Source of the DNA: Paragemmobacter kunshanensis
GTDB lineage: Bacteria > Pseudomonadota > Alphaproteobacteria > Rhodobacterales > Rhodobacteraceae
Assembly (NCBI RefSeq): GCF_011059185.1
Contig: NZ_JAALFE010000002.1
Coordinates: 186,001-250,000 of the forward strand
Length of the DNA stretch: 64,000 bases
Direction: 5' to 3'
In this document: positions 52,200 through 61,605 of the stretch, piece after piece
Layout of the letters: each line of letters starts with the position of its first letter
Numbering within the stretch: the stretch's first letter is position 1
Made by a program: the position numbers and the translations under genes
The notes under the pieces: generated by a model
Told to the model about the DNA's origin: nothing
Database searches by the model: none
What the model saw: only the letters and a program-made list of their open reading frames with translations

Positions 52200-52901
52200 T
52201 CAGCGCTTGAAGAGGATTTCCTGCGCCTTCTTGTCGGTTGCGGCATCGCTGCGGCGCTCCATGCCGATGGCGGCGCCTTTCTCGAAGGCGGGCCGGGCGG
52301 CGAGTTCGTCGAGCCAGCGCTTGAAGTTGGGCTTGTCGTCCAGCGTCTGTTCCTGCGCCTGCCAGCCCATCGCCCAGGGCCAGATCGCGAAATCGGCGAT
52401 GGAGAGGAAATCGCCCGCGGCGTAGCGGGTTTTCGCAAGCTGCTTGTCGAGGACGCCGTAGAGGCGGCCCACCTCGCGGCGGTAGCGGTCTTTCGCATAG
52501 GGCAGGTCGTGGGGCGGGTCCATGGAGGGCGCGTATTTCAGGAAGTGATGCGCCTGCCCTGCCATGGGGCCGACGCCGCCCATCTGCCACATCAGCCACT
52601 GTTCGACGGCAGCCTGTTCGCGGGCGTTGGAGCCGCCGAACTTGCCCGTCTTGCGCGCCAGATATTGCAGGATCGCGCCGGATTCGAAGAGGGAGAGGGG
52701 CGCGCCATCCGGGCCTTCGGGATCGACGATGGCGGGCATGCGGTTGTTGGGGGCAATGGCCAGGAATTCGGGCTTGAACTGATCGCCCGCGCCGATGTTG
52801 ACGAAGTGGACCTCGTAGGGGAGGCCCATTTCTTCCAGGGCGATGGTGATCTTCTTGCCGTTCGGGGTGGGCCAGTAGTGGAGTTGGATGGGGGCGGTCA
52901 T
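52200..52901 (-). CDS. Glutathione S-transferase family protein (YfcG/YghU-like)
   Basis: 233 residues. Thioredoxin-like N-terminal domain (1-85) with TPNGKKITIALEEMGLPY, in which the Thr-Pro-Asn-Gly motif places the catalytic Thr/Asn as in the nu-class disulfide reductases YfcG/YghU, and NNRMPAIVDPEG plus FESGAILQYLARKTG (glutathione site). All-helical C-terminal domain (about 95-225) with SIADFAIWPW. Likely a glutathione-dependent disulfide oxidoreductase. ATG at 52899-52901 follows AGGAGCATCC. Confidence 0.9.
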   Translation of the reverse strand: MTAPIQLHYWPTPNGKKITIALEEMGLPYEVHFVNIGAGDQFKPEFLAIAPNNRMPAIVDPEGPDGAPLSLFESGAILQYLARKTGKFGGSNAREQAAVEQWLMWQMGGVGPMAGQAHHFLKYAPSMDPPHDLPYAKDRYRREVGRLYGVLDKQLAKTRYAAGDFLSIADFAIWPWAMGWQAQEQTLDDKPNFKRWLDELAARPAFEKGAAIGMERRSDAATDKKAQEILFKR

Positions 52902-53032
52902 GGATGCTCCTGTTCCTGCTTGTAATGATCATGCGGGTCGGGGACGGATCGGCAAGGCGCAAAATGCGCCACTGCCCTGTGCGCCGTTGCGCGGGCGTTG
53001 ACCTTTCGGACCAAGGGGCGTATCGGGCGGAT

Positions 53033-53082
53033 GTGGCGCTTTGTTACCGGATTGCGGGCCACGTTAAACATTCCGCTAAAGA
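53033..53082 (+). ncRNA. SAM-II riboswitch aptamer upstream of metZ
   Basis: Core: GTGGCGCTTTG (53033 on), then CCGGATTGCGG, then GGCCACGTTAAACATTCCGC and TAAAG. Stem P1 is GTGG/CCAC, the pseudoknot stem is CGGA (53048-53051)/TCCG (53072-53075), and the strongly conserved CCACGTTAAACA...CGCTAAAG string of SAM-II RNAs is present. SAM-II elements regulate metA/metX/metZ in alphaproteobacteria, as here. An intrinsic terminator follows, so transcription attenuation at high SAM is the likely mode. Confidence 0.88.
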
Positions 53083-53098
53083 GGGTTCGGGCATCGCG

Positions 53099-53131
53099 CC
53101 CCGGCACCTCTGGGTTTGCCGGGGCTTTTTC
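53099..53131 (+). terminator. Regulatory terminator downstream of SAM-II aptamer
   Basis: CCCCGGC (53099-53105), 12-base loop, GCCGGGG (53118-53124), then CTTTTTCTT. Located between the riboswitch and the metZ start at 53152. A competing antiterminator is not obvious by eye. Confidence 0.8.
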
Positions 53132-53151
53132 TTGGCCGGGGGCCGCTGACG

Positions 53152-54330
53152 ATGACCGACTGGAAGACGCGCACGAAGCTGGTGCATGAGGGAACCCGCC
53201 GCAGCCAGTATGGCGAGATGGCGGAGGCGATCTTCCTGACCCAAGGGTTTGCCTATGAGAGCGCCGAGAGCGCCGAGGCGCGGTTCGTGAAGGCGGGGGA
53301 GGATGAGTTCATCTATGCCCGCTATGGCAACCCCACCACGCGGATGTTCGAGGAACGGATCGCGGCGCTGGAGGGGACGGAGGATGCCTTTGCCACGGCC
53401 TCGGGCATGGCGGCGGTCAATGGCGCGCTGGTGTCGATGCTGCGGGCGGGGGATCATGTCGTATCGTCCCGCGCGCTGTTCGGGTCGTGCCTTTACATTC
53501 TGGAGGAGGTTCTCACGCGCTACGGCGTGAAGGTGACCTTCGTGGACGGGGCCGATCTGGACCAGTGGAAGAAGGCGGTGGTGCCGGGGGTGAAGGCGGT
53601 GTTCTTCGAGTCGATGTCGAACCCGACGCTGGAACTGGTGGACATCCGCGCGGTCAGCGAGATTGCCCATGCGGTGGGTGCGGTGGTGATCGTGGACAAT
53701 GTCTTTGCCACGCCGATCTTTTCGCGGGCGGTGGAGCAGGGGGCGGATGTGGTGGTCTATTCGACCACCAAGCATGTCGATGGGCAGGGGCGCGCGCTGG
53801 GCGGCGTGGTCTGCGGGTCGAAGGAGTGGATCCGCAAGGTTCTTGAGCCCTACATGAAGCATACGGGCGGGTCGATGAGCCCGTTCACGGCGTGGATGCA
53901 TCTGAACGGGATGGCGACGCTGGATCTGCGCTGCCGGGCGATGGCGGATTCGGCGCTGCGTGTCGCGCAGGCGCTGGAGGGGGAGGCGGCCGTGAGCCGG
54001 GTGATCTATCCGGGGTTGGCGTCGCATCCGCAGCATGCGCTGGCGATGGCGCAGATGGGATCGGGCGGGACGCTGGTGACCTTCGAGGTGGCGGGCGGCA
54101 AGGAGGCCGCGTTCCGTTTCATGAACGCGCTGGAGATTGCCAAGATTTCCAACAATCTGGGGGACGCCAAGACGATTGCCACCCATCCGGCCACCACGAC
54201 GCATCAGCGGCTGCCGCAGGAGCAGAAGGACAAGCTGGGAATCACGCCCGGCCTGATCCGGCTGTCGGTGGGGCTGGAGGATGCGGAAGACCTGATCGCG
54301 GACCTGCGGCAGGCGCTGGCGCAGGCCTGA
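53152..54330 (+). CDS. metZ: O-succinylhomoserine sulfhydrylase
   Basis: 392 residues. Cys/Met metabolism PLP family enzyme that makes homocysteine from O-succinylhomoserine and sulfide. Landmarks: IYARYGNPTTRMFEERIAAL, ATASGMAAVNGALVS, FFESMSNPTLELVDI, VIVDNVFATPIF, and PLP Lys in VVYSTTKHVDGQGRALGG (about 203-220), then GGSMSPFTAWM. Sequence favours MetZ over cystathionine gamma-synthase, and the riboswitch supports methionine biosynthesis. ATG at 53152 follows the terminator by about 20 bases. Confidence 0.93.
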   Translation: MTDWKTRTKLVHEGTRRSQYGEMAEAIFLTQGFAYESAESAEARFVKAGEDEFIYARYGNPTTRMFEERIAALEGTEDAFATASGMAAVNGALVSMLRAGDHVVSSRALFGSCLYILEEVLTRYGVKVTFVDGADLDQWKKAVVPGVKAVFFESMSNPTLELVDIRAVSEIAHAVGAVVIVDNVFATPIFSRAVEQGADVVVYSTTKHVDGQGRALGGVVCGSKEWIRKVLEPYMKHTGGSMSPFTAWMHLNGMATLDLRCRAMADSALRVAQALEGEAAVSRVIYPGLASHPQHALAMAQMGSGGTLVTFEVAGGKEAAFRFMNALEIAKISNNLGDAKTIATHPATTTHQRLPQEQKDKLGITPGLIRLSVGLEDAEDLIADLRQALAQA

Positions 54331-54540
54331 GCGGCTTAGTTCCCGAAAGGGGTTGGTCAATGTCGGATTCGGGTGCCATCTGTGCGTCCGACGTCATTTC
54401 ATTGTGATGGGCGAGCGCCTATATTCGACCTCTCTCCGGGGGGCATTGCCCCGGGCAGGGTGATCCGAGACGGTTAAGGCTGCGTATACCTGTTGACATT
54501 GACGGCCGGCGAAAGCCCGCCCGAACCGAAAGGCAAGACC

Positions 54541-55632
54541 ATGAACATCCATACCCCCGAACTCGACCGCCAACCCTCGCGCGAGGAGGCGGAGGCGGCG
54601 CTGGCCGTGCTGAAGCGCTGGGCGGGGAAGGCTTCGGATGCCGAGATCGCCACGCTGGATTCCGCCGTGGCCTATCTGCTGCCGGGCGAGGGCTATCCGG
54701 CGCTGAGCCGGGTCTATCCGTCGGATTTCGTGGTGGATGAAGCCTACAAGGACAGCCTGCCCGACTTGCAGAACGGGCCTGCCAGCCTGATCCGGGGCGA
54801 GAAGGCGCTGATCCAGCATGTGGGGATTTCCAATTTCCGCCTGCCGATCCGCTATCGCACCCGCGACAATGGCGACCTGACGCTGGAGACCAGCGTGACC
54901 GGCACCGTCAGCCTTGAGGCGGAGAAGAAGGGCATCAACATGAGCCGCATCATGCGGTCCTTCTATGCCCATGCGGAGCGGGATTTCAGCTTTGCGGTGA
55001 TCGAGCACGCGCTGGAGGATTACAAGCGCGACCTGGAAAGCTTTGATGCACGGATCCAGATGCGGTTCTCCTTCCCGGTGAAGGTGGGATCGCTGCGGTC
55101 GGGCCTTTCGGGCTGGCAGTATTACGACATCGCGCTGGAACTGGTGGATGTGGCCGGGGTGCGCAAGAAGATCATGCATCTGGACTTTGTCTATTCGTCC
55201 ACCTGCCCCTGCTCGCTGGAACTGAGCGAACATGCGCGCCGCACGCGGGGGCAGCTGGCGACGCCCCATTCGCAGCGGTCGGTGGCGCGGATCTCGGTCG
55301 AGGTGAAGCCGGGCACGCGGCTGTGGTTCGAGGACCTGATCGATCTGGCGCGCGAGGCGGTGCCGACCGAGACGCAGGTGATGGTGAAGCGCGAGGATGA
55401 GCAGGCCTTCGCCGAGTTGAACGCGGCCAATCCCATCTTCGTGGAAGATGCGGCGCGGTCTTTCTGTCAGGCGCTGAAGGGCGACGGGCGGATCGGCGAT
55501 TTCCGCATCGTGGCCAGCCATCAGGAAAGCCTGCACAGCCATGATGCGGTCAGCGTGCTGACCGAGGGCGAGACCTTTGCACAGGAAAGCCTGGACCCGC
55601 GGCTGTTCTCGACCCTGTTCCACGTCGGCTGA
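54541..55632 (+). CDS. folE2: GTP cyclohydrolase FolE2 (type IB)
   Basis: 363 residues. Converts GTP to dihydroneopterin triphosphate, first step of folate synthesis, with less dependence on zinc than FolE. Landmarks: VGISNFRLPIRYR near the N-terminus, FSFPVKVGSL, and SSTCPCSLELSEHARR (about 220-235) with the catalytic Cys pair, plus RFVED... VEDAARSFCQAL and ASHQESLHSHDA. Longer than B. subtilis FolE2 by an N-terminal extension. Zur control is common for folE2 but I do not see a Zur-like box in its leader. ATG at 54541 follows GAAAGGCAAGACC. Confidence 0.93.
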   Translation: MNIHTPELDRQPSREEAEAALAVLKRWAGKASDAEIATLDSAVAYLLPGEGYPALSRVYPSDFVVDEAYKDSLPDLQNGPASLIRGEKALIQHVGISNFRLPIRYRTRDNGDLTLETSVTGTVSLEAEKKGINMSRIMRSFYAHAERDFSFAVIEHALEDYKRDLESFDARIQMRFSFPVKVGSLRSGLSGWQYYDIALELVDVAGVRKKIMHLDFVYSSTCPCSLELSEHARRTRGQLATPHSQRSVARISVEVKPGTRLWFEDLIDLAREAVPTETQVMVKREDEQAFAELNAANPIFVEDAARSFCQALKGDGRIGDFRIVASHQESLHSHDAVSVLTEGETFAQESLDPRLFSTLFHVG

Positions 55633-55752
55633 TCCCGGGCGGGATCGGGCCGCAGGGGGGCTGGCAGGCAGCTGCCTGCCCGGGCGGTGGATGCCTGCCG
55701 ATGACGGAGGCGATTGACGGCTGGGGGCAGGTGCGACTAGCACTTGCCCATC
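55633..55752. other. Intergenic region with palindrome before trkH
   Basis: Contains GGCAGGCAGCTGCCTGCC (55663-55680), an 18-base perfect palindrome, about 30 bases after folE2 stop. It might be a weak terminator or an operator. Nothing else is evident. Confidence 0.5.
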
Positions 55753-57201
55753 ATGCTGGATTTCCGGCCCATCTCCTATGTCTTCGGGCGCATCCTGATC
55801 GTGCTGGCGATCCTGATGGTGGCCCCGGCCATCGTGGACTGGAGCGCGGGGGACAGCAATGCCTGGGCCTTTGTCGTATCGGCGCTGGTGACGGGCGGGG
55901 GCGGGGGGCTGGTGGCGCTGGCCACGGTGAACCGGGCGGTCGGGGCTTTTGACATCCGGCAGGCCTATCTTCTGACCGCGGCGATCTGGTTCGGCCTGCC
56001 GGTCTTTGCCGCCTTGCCCTTCATGCTGGGCGTGCCGCATCTGAATTTCACCGAAGCCTATTTCGAGGCCGTGTCGGGGCTGACGACGACCGGGGCCACG
56101 GTGATCTATGGGCTGGACGAGATGCCCGCGGGGATGAACCTGTGGCGGGGCCTGCTGAACGGGGCGGGGGGGCTGGGCATCGCCTTTGTCGCCATGATCT
56201 TCCTGCCGGTGATGCGGGTGGGGGGGATGCAGTTCTTCCGGACCGAGGGTTTTGACACCTTCGGCAAGGCCCTGCCGCGGGCCACGGATATCGCGCGCGA
56301 TCTGCTGGGGGTCTATGTCGGGCTGATCCTGATCGCCGGGGTGACCTTTGCCGCCATCGGGATGACGGCGCTGGATGCGACGGTGCATGCGATTGCCGCC
56401 ATCGCGACGGGCGGGTTTTCACCGCGCGACGCCTCGTTCAACCCCTATTCCGGGGCGGGGGAGTATTTCGGGGCGCTGTTCATGCTGCTGGGGAGCCTGC
56501 CCTATATCCGCTATGTGCAACTGGTGCGGGGCACGCCGCGGGCGCTGTGGCGGGACGGGCAGGTGCGGGCCTATCTGAAGATCCTGGCGGTGGCCGTGGG
56601 ATCGGTGACGCTGTGGCGCTGGCTGACTTCGGACATGGATCTGGAGACGGTCTTTCGCGAATCGCTGTTCAACCTGACCTCGATCATCTCGTCCACCGGG
56701 TTCTTTTCGGGGAGCTTTTCGCTCTGGGGCGGGTTCATGCTGCCGGTGGCCTTTGTGATCGGGATGATGGGGGCCTGTTCGGGATCGAGCGCGGCGGGGC
56801 TTTCGGTGTTCCGGGTGCAGCTGATCTGGGCCGCGCTGGTGCAGCAGATCCGGCTGATCGTGATGCCGGGGCGGGTGGTGCCGGTGAAATATGACGGGCG
56901 GACGGTGGAGCCGGACGTGATGGATGCGCTGATCCTTTATGTCGGCGGGTTCATCCTGACGCTGGGCGTGCTGACCGTGGCCATGACGCTGACGGGGGTG
57001 GATGCGATGTCGTCGCTGTTCGCCGTCTGGACCTGTCTTGGCAATATCGGCTACGGCTTCGGCCCGCTGGTAGAGCGGACCGGCACCTTCGTGGATTTTC
57101 CCGATATCGCGAAATGGGTGATGACGCTGGCGATGATTTCGGGACGGCTGGGGTTGCTTGCGATCTTCGTGCTGGTGCTGCCGCGGTTCTGGCAGCGCTG
57201 A
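55753..57201 (+). CDS. trkH: TrkH family potassium transporter, divergent copy
   Basis: 482 residues, membrane protein with four pore loops. P1 is SGLTTTGATV, P2 ATGGFS, P3 SSTGFFS, P4 CLGNIGYGFG. P1 and P2 are standard, but P3 is followed by G rather than the usual T/S and P4 reads GYG where canonical TrkH has NVGPG. The gating-loop region GACSGSSAAGLSVFR lacks the Lys usually found (GGIKV). So this copy may have altered conductance or gating. ATG at 55753; a TTG nine bases earlier is in frame. Tandem with the next trkH; the cytoplasmic TrkA regulator is not nearby. Confidence 0.88.
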   Translation: MLDFRPISYVFGRILIVLAILMVAPAIVDWSAGDSNAWAFVVSALVTGGGGGLVALATVNRAVGAFDIRQAYLLTAAIWFGLPVFAALPFMLGVPHLNFTEAYFEAVSGLTTTGATVIYGLDEMPAGMNLWRGLLNGAGGLGIAFVAMIFLPVMRVGGMQFFRTEGFDTFGKALPRATDIARDLLGVYVGLILIAGVTFAAIGMTALDATVHAIAAIATGGFSPRDASFNPYSGAGEYFGALFMLLGSLPYIRYVQLVRGTPRALWRDGQVRAYLKILAVAVGSVTLWRWLTSDMDLETVFRESLFNLTSIISSTGFFSGSFSLWGGFMLPVAFVIGMMGACSGSSAAGLSVFRVQLIWAALVQQIRLIVMPGRVVPVKYDGRTVEPDVMDALILYVGGFILTLGVLTVAMTLTGVDAMSSLFAVWTCLGNIGYGFGPLVERTGTFVDFPDIAKWVMTLAMISGRLGLLAIFVLVLPRFWQR

Positions 57202-57258
57202 GGCGCGGGCGGGGGCAGTGGTTGACAGCGCAGGCGCGGCACCCCACCTTCCCGCCCC

Positions 57259-58707
57259 ATGATTGATCCGCGCCCTGTTGCCCATGTCATCGGCCTTGTG
57301 ATTGTCGCGCTGGGCGGGGCGATGCTGTTCCCGATGATCCTTGATCTTTCGGCGGGCGATCCGAACTGGGCGGCCTTCCTGAAGGCGGGGATGATCTGCC
57401 TGGTGGCGGGTGGGGCGACGGCGCTGGCCACGGCCAATTCGCTGGCGGGGGGGCTGACGCTGCAGCAGATCTTTCTGCTGACGGTGCTGACATGGGTGGC
57501 GGCCTGCTTCTTTGGCGCGCTGCCCCTGGTGCTGGGCGCGCCGGGGCTGGACTGGACGGAGGCGATCTTCGAGGCGACCTCGGGCCTGACGACGACGGGG
57601 GCCACGATGATCGTGGGGCTGGATGACCTGCCGCTGGGGGCGAATCTGTGGCGGGGGATGCTGCACTGGCTGGGGGGGCTGGGCATCGTGATCGTGGCGA
57701 TGCTGTTCCTGCCGGTGATGAAGGTGGGGGGGATGCAGTTCTTCCGGTCGGAGGGGTTCGACACGCTGGGCAAGATCCTGCCGCGCGCGCTGGATATCTC
57801 GTCGGCGCTGGTGCAGATCTATGTGGTGCTGACGCTGGCCTGTGCGGCGACCTATGCCGCGCTGGGGATGAGCGGCTTCGACGCGGTGGTGCATGCGTTG
57901 TCGACGGTGTCGACGGGGGGATTTTCCACATCGGACCAGTCCTTCGGGAAATTCGTCGGGCCGCTGGAATATGCGGCGGTGGTCTTCATGCTGGCGGGCA
58001 GCCTGCCCTTCATCCGCTTCATCCAGCTTTGGCAGGGGGAATGGGTGCCGATGTGGAAGGACCGGCAGGTGCGGGCCTATCTGCGCTGGAATGCCTATGC
58101 GGTGGCGGCGATCGTGGTCTATGAGATGGGAAGCAACGATTTCGCCTTCTGGGCGGTGCTGCGCGAGGCATCCTTCAATGTGGTGTCGGTCTTTTCCGGG
58201 ACCGGCTTCACCAGCACGGACCTGTCGCTCTGGGGGCCGTTTCCCTTTGCGATCCTGTTCATCACCGGGCTGATCGGGGGCTGCACCTCATCCACGGGAT
58301 GTTCGGTGAAGGTGTTCCGCTATCTGATCCTGTTCGAGGCGGTGAAGCTGCAATTGCGCCGCTTGTATGAGCCCAATGCCGTGAATGCGCTGCGCTATGA
58401 CGGGCGGGCGGTGGGCGATGACGTGCTGAACGCGGTGATTTCCTTCTTCACGCTGTTCATGCTGACCTTCGGGCTGCTGGCCGTGGCGCTGGGGCTGGCG
58501 GGGCTGGAATTCAAGACCGCCGTGACGGCGGCCTGGACGGCGATTGCCAATGTCGGCCCCGCCTTCGGGCCGGAGGTACATCCGACCGGCGCCCTGCTGG
58601 CCTTTCCCGATGCGGCCAAGTGGATCATGATCCTGGGCATGCTGATCGGGCGGCTGGAGCTGATGGCGGTCTATGTCATCCTGATGCCGCGCTTCTGGCG
58701 GACCTGA
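57259..58707 (+). CDS. trkH: TrkH family potassium transporter, more canonical copy
   Basis: 482 residues. P1 SGLTTTGATM, P2 STGGFS, P3 SGTGFTST, P4 IANVGPAFG, and intramembrane loop GGCTSSTGCSVKVFR retaining the conserved Lys. Adheres to TrkH consensus better than its upstream neighbour, with which it shares length and much of its sequence, indicating a tandem duplication. Forms K+ uptake channel dimers with TrkA-type RCK subunits encoded elsewhere. Starts 57 bases after the upstream copy ends; stop abuts that of the next gene on the opposite strand. Confidence 0.92.
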   Translation: MIDPRPVAHVIGLVIVALGGAMLFPMILDLSAGDPNWAAFLKAGMICLVAGGATALATANSLAGGLTLQQIFLLTVLTWVAACFFGALPLVLGAPGLDWTEAIFEATSGLTTTGATMIVGLDDLPLGANLWRGMLHWLGGLGIVIVAMLFLPVMKVGGMQFFRSEGFDTLGKILPRALDISSALVQIYVVLTLACAATYAALGMSGFDAVVHALSTVSTGGFSTSDQSFGKFVGPLEYAAVVFMLAGSLPFIRFIQLWQGEWVPMWKDRQVRAYLRWNAYAVAAIVVYEMGSNDFAFWAVLREASFNVVSVFSGTGFTSTDLSLWGPFPFAILFITGLIGGCTSSTGCSVKVFRYLILFEAVKLQLRRLYEPNAVNALRYDGRAVGDDVLNAVISFFTLFMLTFGLLAVALGLAGLEFKTAVTAAWTAIANVGPAFGPEVHPTGALLAFPDAAKWIMILGMLIGRLELMAVYVILMPRFWRT

Positions 58708-60489
58708 TCATTCCCAGCAGGAGACGAGGACCGTCATCCGCCCGGCCGCGCGGGCCAGATCCTCGGGCGGGAGGGCGCCCTGACGGGCGGCCTGCGCAAG
58801 GGTGACACCGCGCGCCTGAAGGGCGGCGGCGATGGCCGGGCCGGTGGCCGCGAAGGCCACGCCTTCGGGCAGGACGCGGGCGGGATCGTCGCTGGCGGGC
58901 AGAAGAAGGCCCAGCACCGCGCCGGTATTGTCAAGGACGGGGCCGCCGGCATCGCCCGGCAGGGCAGCGAGGGCGAGGCGCTTGACCCCGGTTTCGCCGG
59001 AGAGGCCCTCGGCGGCCTCGAGCGTGCCGAAGGTCAGCACGGGGGCGGGCAGGGCATCGCCATAGCTGTAGCCCGAGACGGCGATCTCGCTGCCGATGCG
59101 ATCGGGGGCAAGCTGGAATTCGGCGCTGCCCGGCGGGCTGACGGGGGTGGCGGGGGCGAGAAGGGCGATGCCCGCCGCCGGATCGGCGAGGGTGACGCGC
59201 GCCTCGGTCGTGCCGTCGAGGGTGATGCGGCTGCAATGGTCCACCGCATCGGCGGTGGTCAGGACATTGCCCTGCGCATCGACGAAGAAGCCCGAGCGGG
59301 TGAGGCGGGGCTTGCGCACCTCGAGCCCGGAAAGGAGCCCGGCGCGGGTGCCGCCATCCATCGGCACGATGCCGGGATCCAGCGCACGGTCGCCGATGGG
59401 GCGGAAGCTGGCCTCGACCGCGCCGAGGATGCGGTCGATGGGCAGGTCGGCGGTGGGGGACCAGGTGACGATCCAGCCCTTGATCATGCCGCGCGACAGT
59501 TCGGCATAGGCCTGGCTGGACAGATCGGCGCTGTCGCCGCGCAGGGTGAAGCTGCGTTCACCGCGTTCGCGCGGGCCGGTGGTGGGCATGATCTGCAGCG
59601 TCTGGAGCATGTCGTAAAGGCCGTAGAGCGCGGCCTGGTCGCCCGGCTGGCTGATCAGGGTGACGCGCAGCGCATCGCTGCCGTCGCGCGCGACGAAATG
59701 CACGAAGGGCGGTTCGTAGTGATCGAAGGCCACCAGCGCGGTGGGCAGCGTCACCTCGATCCCGGCTTCGGGTTCGGTGATCGTGGCAAGGCCGAGGGCG
59801 GCCTGTTCGGCCTGGTAATTGGCAACCAGCGTATCGCGCTGGAAGCTGGTCAGGATGCCGGTGGGTTCATAGCCCATGGCAGATTGCCAGTCCGCCATGG
59901 AGGCGCGGGTGCCGCGCCCGAAGGCGCCGTCGATGCTGCTGTCGTAATGGCCGAACCATTTCAGCGCGGTTTGCAGAAGTTCGCGATCCGCCTGCGAAAG
60001 CAGGGATTCGCTTTGCCGCGCCTGTTCGGTGGTTTCATCGGGAAGGGCGGGCGTCGGGGCGGGTTCGGGGACCGGCGTCGCCTCGGCCAGGGGGGCGGCG
60101 GGGTCGGTGCCGGGGTCTGCTGCGGGGTCGGCGGCAGGATCCGCAAGCGGGGCGCCGACGGGCCAGAAGGCCGCGCGATGGGTGCGGCCGTCGCTGATGA
60201 AGCTGTCGGCGGGCACGAGATTCTCGCGCAGGAGGCCGGCCAGACGCAGCGCGGCCTCGTCCCTGTCGAAGGGGCCGAGCGCGATCACATGCCAGCCCGA
60301 GCCCAGGAAATAGCCCTGCACATTGTCGAACATCGCCGTCCAGGCGGCGGCGCGATCCTCGGCCTCGGCCAGGTTGGGCTTGGCCTCGATCTGGATCCAG
60401 ACCTTGTCCGTGGATTGCTGGGCCGGTGCGGGGGGGGAAAGGAGGATCGAGACAAGGACGGCGAGGCAGGCAATCAGCAGGCGAGACAT
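58708..60489 (-). CDS. Secreted SPOR-like / peptidoglycan-binding protein with inactive trypsin-like domain
   Basis: 593 residues. Signal peptide (1-23, ends PAPAQQ), SPOR-like repeat (about 30-110; [31 protein letters not shown]), Ala/Pro/Asp-rich linker (112-160), peptidoglycan-binding type 1 domain (about 168-205; [20 protein letters not shown]), a domain of unknown kind (235-370) and a C-terminal chymotrypsin/HtrA-like fold (about 392-560). The triad positions read D414 in LTTADAV (for His), G440 in PAAGIALL (for Asp) and A514 in GDAGGPV (for Ser), so the protease is almost certainly dead. Likely a periplasmic cell-wall-associated protein. Start ATG at 60487-60489. Confidence 0.8.
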   Translation of the reverse strand: MSRLLIACLAVLVSILLSPPAPAQQSTDKVWIQIEAKPNLAEAEDRAAAWTAMFDNVQGYFLGSGWHVIALGPFDRDEAALRLAGLLRENLVPADSFISDGRTHRAAFWPVGAPLADPAADPAADPGTDPAAPLAEATPVPEPAPTPALPDETTEQARQSESLLSQADRELLQTALKWFGHYDSSIDGAFGRGTRASMADWQSAMGYEPTGILTSFQRDTLVANYQAEQAALGLATITEPEAGIEVTLPTALVAFDHYEPPFVHFVARDGSDALRVTLISQPGDQAALYGLYDMLQTLQIMPTTGPRERGERSFTLRGDSADLSSQAYAELSRGMIKGWIVTWSPTADLPIDRILGAVEASFRPIGDRALDPGIVPMDGGTRAGLLSGLEVRKPRLTRSGFFVDAQGNVLTTADAVDHCSRITLDGTTEARVTLADPAAGIALLAPATPVSPPGSAEFQLAPDRIGSEIAVSGYSYGDALPAPVLTFGTLEAAEGLSGETGVKRLALAALPGDAGGPVLDNTGAVLGLLLPASDDPARVLPEGVAFAATGPAIAAALQARGVTLAQAARQGALPPEDLARAAGRMTVLVSCWE

Positions 60490-60663
60490 CGGCAGGAACC
60501 CATTTGCATTTCAGGCCGAACCCTAGCAGAGCGCGGCCCCGAGTTACACGTCCTTTCGGAGGGGTGCGGCTGTCGGGCAAGGCGGCTGTTGCCGGATGGT
60601 GCGAGGATTGACCCCCAAGCGCCTCTTGCCTATGGAGGGGGCGGTTTTCAAGAGGGCCCGGCC

Positions 60664-61605
60664 ATGGCTGATACCGCGACGCTTCCCCGCAGCTTTCAGG
60701 AGATCATCCTGCGCCTGCAATCCTATTGGGCGTCGAAAGGCTGTGCCGTGTTGCAGCCCTATGACATGGAGGTGGGCGCGGGCACCTTTCACCCGGCCAC
60801 CACGCTGCGGGCGCTGGGATCGAAGGCCTGGGCCGCGGCCTATGTGCAGCCCTCGCGCCGCCCGACCGACGGGCGCTATGGCGAGAACCCGAACCGGCTG
60901 CAGCATTACTATCAGTATCAGGTGATCATCAAACCCTCGCCCCCTGATCTGCAGGATCTGTATCTGGGCAGCTTGCGGGCCATCGGGCTGGATCCGATGC
61001 TGCATGACATCCGCTTTGTCGAGGATGACTGGGAAAGCCCCACGCTGGGCGCCTGGGGCCTGGGCTGGGAGGTGTGGTGCGACGGGATGGAGGTGAGCCA
61101 GTTCACCTATTTCCAGCAGGTCGGCGGGCATGACTGCCGCCCGGTATCGGGCGAGCTGACCTATGGGCTGGAGCGGCTGGCGATGTATGTGCTGGGGATC
61201 GACCATGTGATGGAGATGCCCTTCAACGATCCGGCCTCGCCCATCCCGTTGAAATACGGCGACATCTTCCGCCAGACGGAAGAGGAATTCAGCCGCCACA
61301 ACTTTGACGGGGCGACGACCGAGATGCTGTTCCAGCATTTCAAGGATGCCGAAGCGGAATGCGAGCGGCTGCTGGCCTTCGCGCCCGAGGATCCGAAATC
61401 GGGCAAGCGCATCGTGATGGCGCATCCCGCCTATGACCAGTGCATCAAGGCCAGCCACCTGTTCAACCTGCTGGATGCGCGGGGGGTGATTTCCGTCACC
61501 GAACGGCAGGCCTATATCGGGCGGGTGCGGGCGCTGGCCAAGCGCTGTGCCGATGCCTTCGTGACGACCGAGGCCGGCGGTGCCCTTGGGGGGGCGGCGG
61601 CGTGA
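60664..61605 (+). CDS. glyQ: Glycyl-tRNA synthetase alpha subunit
   Basis: 313 residues. Catalytic class II core of the heterotetrameric bacterial enzyme. Landmarks: [75 protein letters not shown] and [17 protein letters not shown] at 60664. Ends with GTGA overlap into the next gene. The order glyQ-small protein-glyS is characteristic of Rhodobacterales. Confidence 0.97.
   Translation: MADTATLPRSFQEIILRLQSYWASKGCAVLQPYDMEVGAGTFHPATTLRALGSKAWAAAYVQPSRRPTDGRYGENPNRLQHYYQYQVIIKPSPPDLQDLYLGSLRAIGLDPMLHDIRFVEDDWESPTLGAWGLGWEVWCDGMEVSQFTYFQQVGGHDCRPVSGELTYGLERLAMYVLGIDHVMEMPFNDPASPIPLKYGDIFRQTEEEFSRHNFDGATTEMLFQHFKDAEAECERLLAFAPEDPKSGKRIVMAHPAYDQCIKASHLFNLLDARGVISVTERQAYIGRVRALAKRCADAFVTTEAGGALGGAAA

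Noticed and set aside
54400-54540. Zur box before folE2
   Set aside because: folE2 is often Zur regulated, but no palindrome of that type is present in the leader.
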